NCBI GenBank assembly: GCA_902783375.1
Contig: CACZQN010000041.1
Location: 1-64,000 of the forward strand
Length of the DNA: 64,000 bases
Source of the DNA: an uncultured Lachnospiraceae bacterium
GTDB lineage: Bacteria > Bacillota > Clostridia > Lachnospirales > Lachnospiraceae
Direction: 5' to 3'
A program made the position numbers and the translations under genes. The notes beneath the pieces were generated by a model. That model did no database searches, was not told the DNA's origin, and saw nothing but the letters and a program-made list of their open reading frames with translations. Below, piece by piece: positions 26,204 through 34,418 of the stretch (position 1 is the stretch's first letter; each line of letters starts with the position of its first letter).

Positions 26204-27628
26204 ATGACACAACAGGAATATGAAAATCAACTGAACGCCGCATATGGCAACAATGATTATCAGACCGTGCACAAGCTCGGCCAGGCCATGGTCCGGGAAG
26301 GAATGCCGATCGGCTCTTATTATATGGCATCCGCGTCCAACAGCCTGGGAAGTTACAGTCAGGCCACCAAAGAGATCGACCAGTATCTCGCATCGAACAG
26401 CAATGCAGACGGGTGGTTTCTGAAGGGAAATATTGAGCTGGCCAACAATAACTACTATGCAGCATATCAGGCTTATGACAGAGCAGCCGCGATGGGCCAC
26501 AACAACTCCCTCGGCTATGCCGCTCTGAGCAAATTCATTTACGCAAAGGATCACATGAATGATGATCCGGATAATGTGCAGCTGAGCAGTGAAATCTTCG
26601 GCTTGATGGAGCAATCCATCATTGATGCAGCCACCTGCATCCAGAAGAATGCGAATGATTTCGAATTCTACCAGACGCTGCCGGCGATGCTCTTCACGGA
26701 CTACTCCATGATCACCGCCGGGCGGACAATCGCCACAACGATCACAACAACAAAAACAACAAAGAATCAATGGGGCGGTATTGAGGACACTTCCACCGAT
26801 TCCTTTACTGTACACGGATCCTGGAGTACGTCCGGGAGTCTCTGGGATATGCACAATGCCATCAAGCAGGGAGAGGCGACAACCCAGAACCAGGCTGCTG
26901 CAGCTTTCCGCCGTGCGATGCGTCTTGCAAATGTCATCGATGATGCCGGCAGGAAGGCTGATGCAGCGATGACCCGGTTCGGCATGATCTATGCGGAAAT
27001 CACGCTGAACGGACAGCGCGGCGTGGCGCAGGATGCTGTCTGGTTCTATCAGTACGGTCTCGATCAGGCGATGAATTCCATGAGCGAGGACGCCTTTGGG
27101 GAATGGTTCTCTGATTACTCGGCGGTCCGGGACGACTATACCGAGCTCATGAAAAAATTCGGCAACCAGATCAAGCGTGCGCAGGAAAGCGGCCAGCAGC
27201 CGAACTTCATCCGCTACTATCTGGATGAGAACAGAATTCCGGTCGGAACAAAGAACTATCTCCAGGGTGGGCTTACCAACCTGGATCTGCAGTCCTATGG
27301 CGGAAACAGTGACAAGACCGACTGGAGAGCAATTCCGGCAGCCATTGGCAATGCGGACATCCTTGCACTTGCTCCTACAGTCGGCGGCGGCCTGATTGCA
27401 TCCGCAGCCCGCGGCTTCCACCCGCTGGTCACATGGGTATTCTTCTTCTTTGGCCTGATCGTCTTCGGTATCGGCCTGTCGAAGTCCAGCAGCAAGATCC
27501 CGGCCGATGGGGAGCGGAAGACGCACCGGATCGCCCAGCTGGCCCTCTTCGTCCTGTTCCTCATCAACTTCTTCCTCGGCCTCATCGGGCTGGCCGTCTG
27601 CAAGGTGGTGTTCAGGACAAAACAGTGA
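26204..27628 (+). CDS. TPR-like membrane protein with two C-terminal helices
   Basis: A 474-residue protein. The start at 26204 (MTQQEYENQLNAAY) follows AGAGGATAAAA, 16 bases after the DUF6273 lipoprotein stop, so they form an operon. Residues 1-120 are helical repeats of tetratricopeptide type (AYGNNDYQTVHKLGQAM, YQAYDRAAAMGHNNSLGYAAL). A Thr-rich low-complexity stretch occurs near 175-190. Two transmembrane helices at about 405-425 and 444-468 end the protein, so the long N-terminal part is probably cytoplasmic. It may pair with the co-transcribed lipoprotein across the membrane. No enzymatic motif was seen. Confidence 0.75.
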   Translation: MTQQEYENQLNAAYGNNDYQTVHKLGQAMVREGMPIGSYYMASASNSLGSYSQATKEIDQYLASNSNADGWFLKGNIELANNNYYAAYQAYDRAAAMGHNNSLGYAALSKFIYAKDHMNDDPDNVQLSSEIFGLMEQSIIDAATCIQKNANDFEFYQTLPAMLFTDYSMITAGRTIATTITTTKTTKNQWGGIEDTSTDSFTVHGSWSTSGSLWDMHNAIKQGEATTQNQAAAAFRRAMRLANVIDDAGRKADAAMTRFGMIYAEITLNGQRGVAQDAVWFYQYGLDQAMNSMSEDAFGEWFSDYSAVRDDYTELMKKFGNQIKRAQESGQQPNFIRYYLDENRIPVGTKNYLQGGLTNLDLQSYGGNSDKTDWRAIPAAIGNADILALAPTVGGGLIASAARGFHPLVTWVFFFFGLIVFGIGLSKSSSKIPADGERKTHRIAQLALFVLFLINFFLGLIGLAVCKVVFRTKQ

Positions 27629-27652
27629 GTACGGCCTGATCTCCAATATAAA

Positions 27653-27680
27653 AACCCTGCAGTCCACGGACGGCAGGGTT
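27653..27680. terminator. Terminator between TPR and MFS genes
   Basis: AACCCTGC and GCAGGGTT pair around a 12-nt loop. On the minus strand the stem is followed by TTTTATAT, so it serves the MFS gene best; the plus-strand T run is weak. Confidence 0.65.
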
Positions 27681-27711
27681 CTATTATCTCGCTCTCGCAA
27701 ATGCTAACTTA

Positions 27712-28896
27712 TTATTCTTTTTTCCTTCCAAACACCACGACGAACACGCACGCGCCGATGGCGGAGAGAATGGCTGCCAGGGCAAAGCGCGGTCCTACAG
27801 CATTGCTCTTCGAGATTGCGGCGGCAAGGCCGGTGAGGAGCGGTGCCAGGAAGGTTCCGATATTCGCCATCGAGAAGAACAGCGAATTCACAAGCGTCGC
27901 TTTCGCCGGAGCAAGTCTGACGGCACTGCCCATGCACTGCGGCATGATCCATGCATTGCTGAGGCCCGCGATGAGTGCGCCGATATAGAGCGGCAGCATG
28001 CTGTGGGCATTGTTGATGATGACAAATCCGATGGCCAGCAGTACATAGCCAAGGGTGATCGTGTGCTTGCCGATCCTGGCAGCGAGTCTTCCGAAGACCA
28101 GGCCGCCAAGCATGCCGGTCACCAGGATCAGGGATGTTGCCGTACCGGCCTCCATCTCACTGCCGATCCCCCGCTCAGCCACCAGCATCGCGATATTGGT
28201 CGGCCCGATGAAGAACAGCAGCATGTGGAGCATCGCAATCCCGCAGAACAGGAAGACGCCCGGTGTCAGTCTGCCAGCTTCGTTTCCTGCTGCACGCTCT
28301 GCCTGCCCTGCTGGCTTCATCTCCTTTCCCGGGACATACTTCAGAGTCAGGAGCAGGCCCGGAATCACAAGAAGATAAACCAGATAGGTCATGTGCCAGG
28401 CGATCGATGCAAGCAGACCGCCGAGGAAGGTCATGATGATGCTTCCGAGGTTGCTGGCGGAGGACTGGTAGCCATACATGTTATCTCTGGCGGTCCCGTC
28501 ATAGTATATCGCGATCAGAGATGTGCAGATCGGGACGACGAGACCGATCCCGATGCCGAGCAGGGCGGACCAGACATACAGGACCGTCAGGCTTCCGTGC
28601 ATGAAAAATGCCCCGAGTCCGGAGATTCCGCCGAGTGCGAGCCCCGCAGCCGCCGTGATCTTCTTATTCAGCCGTTCTCCGAGGAAGCCGACGATCAGGC
28701 TGACCGTCACAACAAAGAAGAACGGGAAGCTCATCAGGAACTGTACCTGCGTCACGGATGCATCCGGAAATGTTCCGGCAATCGCTGCCAGAATCGATGA
28801 GATGGCATTGGTCGACATCTGCAGGACGGACATGGCCATGATCGTCAGAGTCAGGCCACGAAGATTGATATTACGCTTGCTGTTTGTATTACTCAT
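27712..28896 (-). CDS. MFS transporter
   Basis: A 394-residue major facilitator protein with about 12 hydrophobic segments. The family loop between helices 2 and 3 is recognisable (GFLGERLNKKITAAAG), and a charged middle loop (GKEMKPAGQAERAAGNEAG) separates the halves. AAAGAGAGAC precedes the ATG. There is no co-transcribed enzyme to suggest a substrate. The length is that of small-molecule or drug exporters of the 12-helix type. Confidence 0.85.
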   Translation of the reverse strand: MSNTNSKRNINLRGLTLTIMAMSVLQMSTNAISSILAAIAGTFPDASVTQVQFLMSFPFFFVVTVSLIVGFLGERLNKKITAAAGLALGGISGLGAFFMHGSLTVLYVWSALLGIGIGLVVPICTSLIAIYYDGTARDNMYGYQSSASNLGSIIMTFLGGLLASIAWHMTYLVYLLVIPGLLLTLKYVPGKEMKPAGQAERAAGNEAGRLTPGVFLFCGIAMLHMLLFFIGPTNIAMLVAERGIGSEMEAGTATSLILVTGMLGGLVFGRLAARIGKHTITLGYVLLAIGFVIINNAHSMLPLYIGALIAGLSNAWIMPQCMGSAVRLAPAKATLVNSLFFSMANIGTFLAPLLTGLAAAISKSNAVGPRFALAAILSAIGACVFVVVFGRKKE

Positions 28897-28943
28897 GTCT
28901 CTCTTTGTTCCTTTTGTTTTTTTCTATTTTATCTGATCCGTTC

Positions 28944-29171
28944 TTAATCTTTCTTCTTCATCAGCATGCCAAGAGTCTCGATATCATTCTGATTCAGACG
29001 GATATTCGACTCCAGCACACGGCCATCCGGTGTCGTCACCTTGATGTCAAAGACGGAACCTTCCACCAGGGCCTGCTCGCCCACCGCATGGAAGAACGGC
29101 ACGACTTTCGGATGATCCATCTGGAATCTGCTCCAGTGTTCTTTTAACTGCAATAACATTTTCGGGTTCAT
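28944..29171 (-). CDS. Small conserved-looking cytoplasmic protein
   Basis: A 75-residue protein. The start at 29171 (MNPKMLLQLKEHW) follows AAAGGAAG. It has a helical N-terminus (LLQLKEHWSRFQMDHPKVVPFF) and a small beta region (SVFDIKVTTPDGRVLESNIRL), then a helix with NQNDIETLGML. No family name can be given with confidence. It precedes the MFS gene on the same strand by about 50 bases and is probably co-transcribed with it. Confidence 0.65.
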   Translation of the reverse strand: MNPKMLLQLKEHWSRFQMDHPKVVPFFHAVGEQALVEGSVFDIKVTTPDGRVLESNIRLNQNDIETLGMLMKKKD

Positions 29172-29267
29172 GGGATATTTCTTCCTTTCACATTGTGTGG
29201 AGATATTGTACCCCACCCGGATGAAATATACAAGTCAAAGCTTCTATCCTGCAGCATCATTGCCCCA

Positions 29268-29669
29268 TCATAGGAGCCTTGTCAGCAGGAGCAGAACCGC
29301 AAGGACTGCCACCGGCACAGTAACCGTGTCGTACTCACTCGGCGTGACCAGTTCAACACCTGTTCCGACAAATGCACCGATGAGCGCAGCCGGCAGTGCA
29401 GCCAAAAACGCTGTATGCCGGGCAAACAGCAGTATCAGAAAGCCCGTTAGAAAGGCGACTGCAAACATCGCCGCACTGCCTTCCCAGGATTTCTTCCCTC
29501 CTGTGATCCTCAACTGCACTTTATGCTTTCCAAAAGGGATCCCGATCAGCGCGGCAGCTGCCTGCCAGCTCTCGGCAGCGAGAATCATCATGGATACGCA
29601 GGTGAATGCGATCATGTGCAGGAGTTTTCGGAAGATAAACGATCGGATTTTTGTCCGGGGATTGTAAAA
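29268..29669 (-). pseudogene. Decayed dolichol-kinase / CDP-diglyceride-synthase-like gene
   Basis: The frame reads FIFRKLLHMIAF at its N-terminal end, the classic RK-LLH opening of dolichol kinase/phosphatidate cytidylyltransferase-like proteins. It then jumps after only one membrane helix to the C-terminal signature (ALIGIPFGKHK, GGKKSWEGSAAMF). The central four to five helices and the usual Asp before ALIG are missing. A stop lies in frame at 29670-29672. The only ATG (29615) is inside the RK-LLH helix and has no ribosome site. This looks like an internally deleted remnant rather than a short working gene. Confidence 0.55.
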
Positions 29670-29714
29670 TCAAATTTGGGAAATATACTGCCGTCAACAA
29701 AGAAAAGCGGCCTG

Positions 29715-31085
29715 TTATTTCGTCAGATCCCTGATCCAGTTAAAACTGTTGATCTTCACCACGGCGACGAAGCACTTGAGGATCTGGTCGCATTTGAGGC
29801 AGGCGAAGACGATCCACGGTGCGGCGCCAAGCCAGGCGGCGATGATGGCGGATGGCAGGACGACGAGGAAGACGAAGATGGTGTCGTTCTTGAAGACGAA
29901 GTCGACGTCACCGCCGGCTTTGACGAGGCCGGCGAGGCAGGCTGCCTGATAGCAGGTGCCGACGATGGTCACGGAGAGGACGAGGCAGAACTGCAGGGCG
30001 TAGCTTGCCGCCTCCGGGGTGATTCCGCTGTAGAGACCAATAAATGGCTTCCGCAGGAGCAGGACCATCAGGCCGGTGAGGATACCCATCCCGAGACAGA
30101 GGAACTGGGTTGTGTAGGAGTATTCCTTGACCTTCTCCACCTGTCCGGAACCGACCGTCTTGCCGATGATGATACTGACGGCGCCGACGACGCCCTGAAA
30201 GCCGACATAAGCCAGAGAGTTCAGGGTATTTGCCACACTGACACCCGTGATGACGGAGGATGGAAATCTGCCGACGATCGCGGAGTTCGCCATCATGTTC
30301 ACGCTCCAGACGATCTGACCGCCGACCAGCGGCAGGCCGTAGCGGACGAAGTCTTTCCGGAGGTCAGCTTCATTGAAGCGAAGATATTCGACGAACTTCA
30401 TCTGCAGCTTCTTATCGATCTTCAGGATGTAGATCCACATGACCAGGCACTCGATGATCCGGGCAAGCAATGTTGCAATGGCAGCGCCGGTGATGCCAAG
30501 CGCCGGGAGACCCAGCTTACCGAAAATCAGGACATAGTTCAGCGTTACATTTGTAAACAGGGAAATCAGCGAGACGTACATGCCGATCTTTGCGACTTCC
30601 ACCGCGCGCATGGTCGCAATCAGGACCTGGGTCATGGCAAAGAAACCATAGGAGATGCAGACGATCCGGAGATAGCCGGCGCCCGCCTCGATGACCTGCG
30701 GATCATTGGTAAACAGAGAGATGATCGGTTTCGGAATCAGCAGGCACAGCAGCATGATGATCAGGCCGGAGCCAAGGCCGAAATGCAGCGCGATCGAAGA
30801 TAAGGAGCGGACGCGGTTCACATCCTTCTTGCCCCAGTACTGGGCACCGAGCACCAGCAGCGCACCCTCGATACCGGCAATGAACAGCTGCAGGAAGGTC
30901 TGAAACTGGTTACCCATATAGACGCCGGAGACGGCGATATCACCGAGCGCACCGACCATCAGGTTGTCGGCAAAACCGACCGTAAAGGTAATCAGCGCCT
31001 GCAGCGCGCCCGGAATGGCGAGCCGCATCAGACTCTGGTAAAACCCTTTATCCCTTGTCATCAACCGAATCTTCTGTTCCGCCAT
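29715..31085 (-). CDS. MATE family efflux transporter (first of three)
   Basis: A 456-residue transporter with about 12 hydrophobic segments in two homologous halves, as in MATE drug/Na+ antiporters. Recognisable elements are LAIPGALQALITFTVGFADNLMVGALG near the start and GVQGVVGAVSIIIGKTVGSG-type loops in the middle (written here in shortened form). GGATGGAGTAAC precedes the ATG. It lies 31 bases after the ABC ATPase gene on the same strand and may be the last gene of the ABC transporter operon, an unusual partner. Substrate unknown. Confidence 0.88.
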   Translation of the reverse strand: MAEQKIRLMTRDKGFYQSLMRLAIPGALQALITFTVGFADNLMVGALGDIAVSGVYMGNQFQTFLQLFIAGIEGALLVLGAQYWGKKDVNRVRSLSSIALHFGLGSGLIIMLLCLLIPKPIISLFTNDPQVIEAGAGYLRIVCISYGFFAMTQVLIATMRAVEVAKIGMYVSLISLFTNVTLNYVLIFGKLGLPALGITGAAIATLLARIIECLVMWIYILKIDKKLQMKFVEYLRFNEADLRKDFVRYGLPLVGGQIVWSVNMMANSAIVGRFPSSVITGVSVANTLNSLAYVGFQGVVGAVSIIIGKTVGSGQVEKVKEYSYTTQFLCLGMGILTGLMVLLLRKPFIGLYSGITPEAASYALQFCLVLSVTIVGTCYQAACLAGLVKAGGDVDFVFKNDTIFVFLVVLPSAIIAAWLGAAPWIVFACLKCDQILKCFVAVVKINSFNWIRDLTK

Positions 31086-31116
31086 GTTACTCCATCCCTC
31101 TTATACTGTAATTGTT

Positions 31117-31857
31117 TCAGTTCTTTGTCATCCGCAAGAATTCCCTGGTTCTTTCTTCTTTCGGATTCTGGAAGAATTCCTTTGCACTGCCCTCTTCGAG
31201 CACCACGCCGCCGTCCATGAAGACGACCTTGTGGGCGACTTCTCTGGCAAATGCCATTTCGTGTGTCACGACGACCATCGTGGTTCCCTCTTCCGCGAGC
31301 TTCTTCATGACATCGAGCACCTCACCGGTCAGCTCCGGGTCGAGAGCCGAAGTCGGCTCGTCGAAGAGGATCACCTCCGGATCCGTCGCGATGGCACGGG
31401 CGATCGCAGCACGCTGCTGCTGTCCGCCGGAGAGCTCTCCCGGGAAGAAATCCGCCCGCTCGCTCATGCCGACCTTCGCCAGCACTTCGTCCGCGATCTT
31501 TGACGCCTGCTCCTTGTCCATCTTCCTGGCAACGACCAGACCCTCGAGGATGTTCTGCTTCACGGTCATGTTCCGGAACAGATTGAAATCCTGGAAGACG
31601 TAGGCCATCTTCATCCGCAGGGCACGGATCTCCTTCTTGTCGAACTTCGTAAACTCCTTCGTCAGGCCATCAAAGGACAACGTCCCCGCATTTGCATTTT
31701 CCAGGAAGGAAATGCACCGCAGCAGCGTGGTCTTTCCGGATCCGGAGGACCCCAGCACCGCGATCACTTCGCCCTTTTCCACGGTAAAATCGATTCCCTT
31801 CAGCACCTCGGTCGTCCCGAAGGATTTGTGAAGGTTCTTTACTTCAAGCATTGCCAT
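31117..31857 (-). CDS. Polar amino acid ABC transporter ATP-binding protein
   Basis: A 246-residue ABC ATPase of the GlnQ/HisP type. Walker A is [11 protein letters not shown] (about 33-43), the Q-loop lies in [10 protein letters not shown], the signature is [14 protein letters not shown] (about 140), Walker B is [15 protein letters not shown] (about 160) and the H-loop is VVTHEM. Its ATG at 31857 is 3 bases after the permease stop and uses GGAGGG within the permease's 3' end, so translation is coupled. Powers uptake of a polar amino acid with the adjacent permease and binding protein. Confidence 0.95.
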   Translation of the reverse strand: MAMLEVKNLHKSFGTTEVLKGIDFTVEKGEVIAVLGSSGSGKTTLLRCISFLENANAGTLSFDGLTKEFTKFDKKEIRALRMKMAYVFQDFNLFRNMTVKQNILEGLVVARKMDKEQASKIADEVLAKVGMSERADFFPGELSGGQQQRAAIARAIATDPEVILFDEPTSALDPELTGEVLDVMKKLAEEGTTMVVVTHEMAFAREVAHKVVFMDGGVVLEEGSAKEFFQNPKEERTREFLRMTKN

Positions 31858-31860
31858 CGT

Positions 31861-32571
31861 TTATCCCTCCGCCTCTGCTGCTTCCTTCGCCGCTTTTCTC
31901 GCTGCCTTCGAACTGCTCCAGAGCGCGGTCCGCTCCAGATATCCCTGCAGCCAGGTGAGCAGCGTACAGAAGATCAGGTAGATCAGGGCTGCTTCGCAGT
32001 ACAGGGCAAATGGCTCGAAGGTTCTTGCTGCGATCCGCTGTGCGATGGTGAACATTTCCACGACCGTGATCGACGACGCAAGGGAGGTATCCTTCACCAG
32101 ACCGATCAGGGAATTGAAGAGCGGCGGGAAGGCGATCTTGAACGCCTGCGGCAGGACGATCCGGAACAGGATCTGCGGGTAGGACAGGCCGATCATGTAT
32201 CCGGCCTCAAACTGTCCATGCGGTACGGCCAGGATTGCCGAACGGAAGACCTCCGCATTGTAGGCGGCCAGGTTCAGGGAAAATGCCAGAACCGCTGCCG
32301 GGAATGCGTCAAGGTAGATGCCGAGCGACGGCAGGCCGAAGAAGACGATGAACAGCTGCACGATCAGCGGTGTTCCGCGGAAGATCCAGATGTAGATCTT
32401 CGCAAACTGCTTCAGGCCCTTGATATTTGCCACCTGCACGATCGCAAGCAGCAGCGCCAGGCACAGGCCGATCGCATAGGAGATCAGCGTCAGCGGGATC
32501 GTCACCTTGATTCCCGGAATCAAGATCTGGGTAAACGACTGGGACAGGATCCGGATAATTCTCTCACTCAT
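31861..32571 (-). CDS. Polar amino acid ABC transporter permease
   Basis: A 236-residue HisM/GlnP-type permease with about five hydrophobic segments. The ATPase-contact EAA loop appears as NAEVFRSAILAVPHGQFEAGYMIGLSYPQ (shown in parts: AVPHGQFEAG). A short charged C-terminal tail (SSKAARKAAKEAAEAEG) follows. A single permease gene suggests it works as a homodimer. It lies between the ATPase and the binding-protein gene. Confidence 0.93.
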   Translation of the reverse strand: MSERIIRILSQSFTQILIPGIKVTIPLTLISYAIGLCLALLLAIVQVANIKGLKQFAKIYIWIFRGTPLIVQLFIVFFGLPSLGIYLDAFPAAVLAFSLNLAAYNAEVFRSAILAVPHGQFEAGYMIGLSYPQILFRIVLPQAFKIAFPPLFNSLIGLVKDTSLASSITVVEMFTIAQRIAARTFEPFALYCEAALIYLIFCTLLTWLQGYLERTALWSSSKAARKAAKEAAEAEG

Positions 32572-32652
32572 GTTCTTTCTGCCTTTTCGATGTGTACTCC
32601 GATAACTGCTTCACCGCATCTGCGTGATCAAGCAATTCCAGACATGGGAAAA

Positions 32653-32676
32653 CTCCGGCCTTAAGCAAGGCCGGAG
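32653..32676 (-). terminator. Partial terminator between binding-protein and permease genes
   Basis: CTCCGGCCTT and AAGGCCGGAG form a perfect 10-bp stem with a 4-nt loop followed on the minus strand by TTTTCCC. Its place after the binding-protein gene would let more binding protein than permease be made, a known arrangement in ABC operons. Confidence 0.65.
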
Positions 32677-32708
32677 CCCATCCCCCCAGATGTAACAACC
32701 AACGCCGC

Positions 32709-33572
32709 TTAGTGAGCGGTCGTATAGTCAGCACGGAAATATTTCTCAGAAAGTGCTTTCAGCGTTCCATCCTCGCTGAGCTCTGCGAGTGCCTTGTTGA
32801 CTGCTTCTACCAGTCTGGTCTCGCCCTTTCTGATCGGGACAGCATCCTTTGCCGGCTCGCCCTCGAACTCGAAAGCAACCTTGATATTTGCTTCCGGATG
32901 CGCATCCAGATACGGTGCAAGCACAGTCGGGCTCATCAGGTTGAAGTCCGCTCTGCCCTGTACCACCAGGTCAGCAGCCTGACCCGATGTATCAACCGGA
33001 ACGATGATGACGCCCTTCGCCTCGAGATCCGGAACCATCGCGTTGGTCTGTGCGGTTGCACAGCGCTTACCGGCGATGTCCGCCTCGCTCTTGATATCCT
33101 CGTTGTCACCGGCAACGCAGGCCTGGCGCGGGATATAGAGATACGGCGTGGAGAAATCGTACTTCTCGGCACGTTCTTCCGTAACAGTCACGTCGTTGAT
33201 AACGGTATCAATTCTGCCGGAGTCCACTGCAGCAAGCAGGGAATCCCAGTCAGACTCGGTAAATTCCGCCTTGACGCCAAGCTTCCCGGCGATCGCCTCA
33301 GCGACCTCGACATCGTAGCCGATCAGGTTGCCTGCATCATCATGATAGGTGAACGGCGGGTAGGTGCCCTCGACACCGACCTTCAGCACGCCGGCCTTCT
33401 GGATCGCAGCCAGCTCATCGTCCGGCTCTGCCGTCGTATTCGCAGCAGAAGTCGCCGCATTGCTGCCTGTCGCTGCGGTATTGCCGGCATTCGAATTGCC
33501 GCCGCATGCCGCAAGCACGCCCATCATCATCACCGCTGCAAGCAGCAGCGCAAGAATCTTCTTAGTCTTCAT
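32709..33572 (-). CDS. Amino acid ABC transporter substrate-binding lipoprotein
   Basis: A 287-residue solute-binding protein (SBP_bac_3 family). Start at 33572 after AGGAGGAAG. The lipoprotein signal ends in LAAC (Cys near 22), then an Ala/Asn/Thr-rich linker. The family opening is KVGVEGTYPPFTYHDDAGNLIGYDVEVAEAIA (in parts: TYPPFTYHD, GYDVEVAEA). DWDSLLAAVDSGRIDTVINDVTVTEER-type ligand-binding segments follow, and DGTLKALSEKYF closes it. Binds a polar amino acid outside the membrane and hands it to the permease. Confidence 0.94.
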   Translation of the reverse strand: MKTKKILALLLAAVMMMGVLAACGGNSNAGNTAATGSNAATSAANTTAEPDDELAAIQKAGVLKVGVEGTYPPFTYHDDAGNLIGYDVEVAEAIAGKLGVKAEFTESDWDSLLAAVDSGRIDTVINDVTVTEERAEKYDFSTPYLYIPRQACVAGDNEDIKSEADIAGKRCATAQTNAMVPDLEAKGVIIVPVDTSGQAADLVVQGRADFNLMSPTVLAPYLDAHPEANIKVAFEFEGEPAKDAVPIRKGETRLVEAVNKALAELSEDGTLKALSEKYFRADYTTAH

Positions 33573-33604
33573 GTTCACTTCCTCCTGTTCCACCCTTTTA
33601 TCGA

Positions 33605-34102
33605 TTACCGTACATCCAACAGTGTCTCGATGATATTGTCGGCGGTCATGACCGCTGCCTCACCCATCAGGACCACGATCTCTTCCTGGGTGAATTCCTT
33701 GTTCATCCGCTCTTTCAGATCTTCCGGGATGTTGTGGAAGTCCTTCGTCACTGCGAATGCGAATTCCACAGCCAGTCTCTCGCGATCGGTCAGATCTGCG
33801 GTCTCAAGGTCATCGATGCCATATCTCTCCTTGATGACTTTGGTGAAATATCTGGTGCAGTTAAAGGACTTATTTCCGACGGAAATCGCATACTCGAAGA
33901 TATCGCCGATCTTCTTGCCGAGAACCTTCGCAATCTCGTCATCCATCCGCCAGCCGTTGATCTCCACACACTGCAGCACTGCCGCATTGTTCAGTTCCAG
34001 GCAGACCTTCGCGCTGTTCAGCAGCCCCTTGCCGTTGTCGTCAATCAGTTTCTGTGCTTCCGGAGAAGCTGTTTCATATGTCTTCGGATCAATCCATGCC
34101 AT
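33605..34102 (-). CDS. AhpD / carboxymuconolactone-decarboxylase-like protein
   Basis: A 165-residue all-helical protein. The layout (EIAKVLGKKIGDIFEYAISVGNKSFNCTRYF, then LTDRERLAVEFAFAVTKDFHNIP and a C-terminal TQEEIVVLMGEAA) resembles the AhpD/CMD fold. The CxxC redox motif of true AhpD is absent; only one Cys is in the expected helix. It is the first gene after a consensus promoter (34170-34198) and precedes the ABC transporter genes by about 30 bases, so it is probably co-transcribed with them. The family call is moderate; catalytic role unknown. Confidence 0.6.
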   Translation of the reverse strand: MAWIDPKTYETASPEAQKLIDDNGKGLLNSAKVCLELNNAAVLQCVEINGWRMDDEIAKVLGKKIGDIFEYAISVGNKSFNCTRYFTKVIKERYGIDDLETADLTDRERLAVEFAFAVTKDFHNIPEDLKERMNKEFTQEEIVVLMGEAAVMTADNIIETLLDVR

Positions 34103-34169
34103 GATCTGTTCCCTCCTGGCTTCCTATTAGCCTTACATCGTCATCGTCATTTCAGACCGTGCAATAGGC

Positions 34170-34198
34170 ATTATAGAACCTCTATAACAGTTTGTCAA
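34170..34198 (-). promoter_or_regulatory. Perfect-consensus promoter of the ABC transporter operon
   Basis: On the minus strand TTGACA (34193-34198) and TATAAT (34170-34175) are exactly 17 bp apart. The transcript would start about 60 bases before the AhpD-like gene. Confidence 0.85.
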
Positions 34199-34226
34199 TA
34201 TATCCTATCTGGTTTGTAGGATATAT
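34198..34226. promoter_or_regulatory. 10-bp inverted repeat abutting the -35 element
   Basis: ATATATCCTA and TAGGATATAT are perfect inverted repeats with a 9-nt spacer, ending at the -35 hexamer of the promoter. Typical shape for a dimeric regulator's operator. Confidence 0.55.
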
Positions 34227-34246
34227 TGTAACAATTCAGGCCCGGC

Positions 34247-34306
34247 AAGACGTCAAAAAAACGCGGCTGAAAGCTTGCTTTCAAAGCCGCGTTATCTTGA
34301 CGTCTT
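34247..34306 (-). terminator. Nested long hairpin terminator after the amidohydrolase gene
   Basis: Three stacked stems fold from one segment: AAGACGTCAA/TTGACGTCTT outside, AACGCGGCT/AGCCGCGTT, then GAAAGC/GCTTTC. On the minus strand the inner GC-rich stem is followed by seven T, so it can act as an intrinsic terminator, while the outer stem re-closes the structure over the T run. Confidence 0.7.
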
Positions 34307-34397
34307 ATCGGACGGAACGTCCGATACTTATAGACAAGTGTTGCGAAGCAACAATTAGCCGCGCAGCGGCGGTCTATAAGTAGAGCCTGCATCCAGG
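34307..34397. other. Hairpin plus three-way-junction element
   Basis: Next to the nested hairpin are ATCGGACG/CGTCCGAT (34307-34325) and a closing stem ACTTATAGAC/GTCTATAAGT (34326-34335 with 34372-34381). The latter encloses two small hairpins, TTGC/GCAA (341-350 of that kilobase) and GCCGC/GCGGC (34358-34370), giving a three-way junction. A last hairpin GCCTG/CAGGC ends near 34397. With the terminator it makes a 150-base block of nearly continuous pairing with no coding potential. Confidence 0.6.
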
Positions 34398-34418
34398 CAT
34401 ACCCCTATTAGCCGGGCA

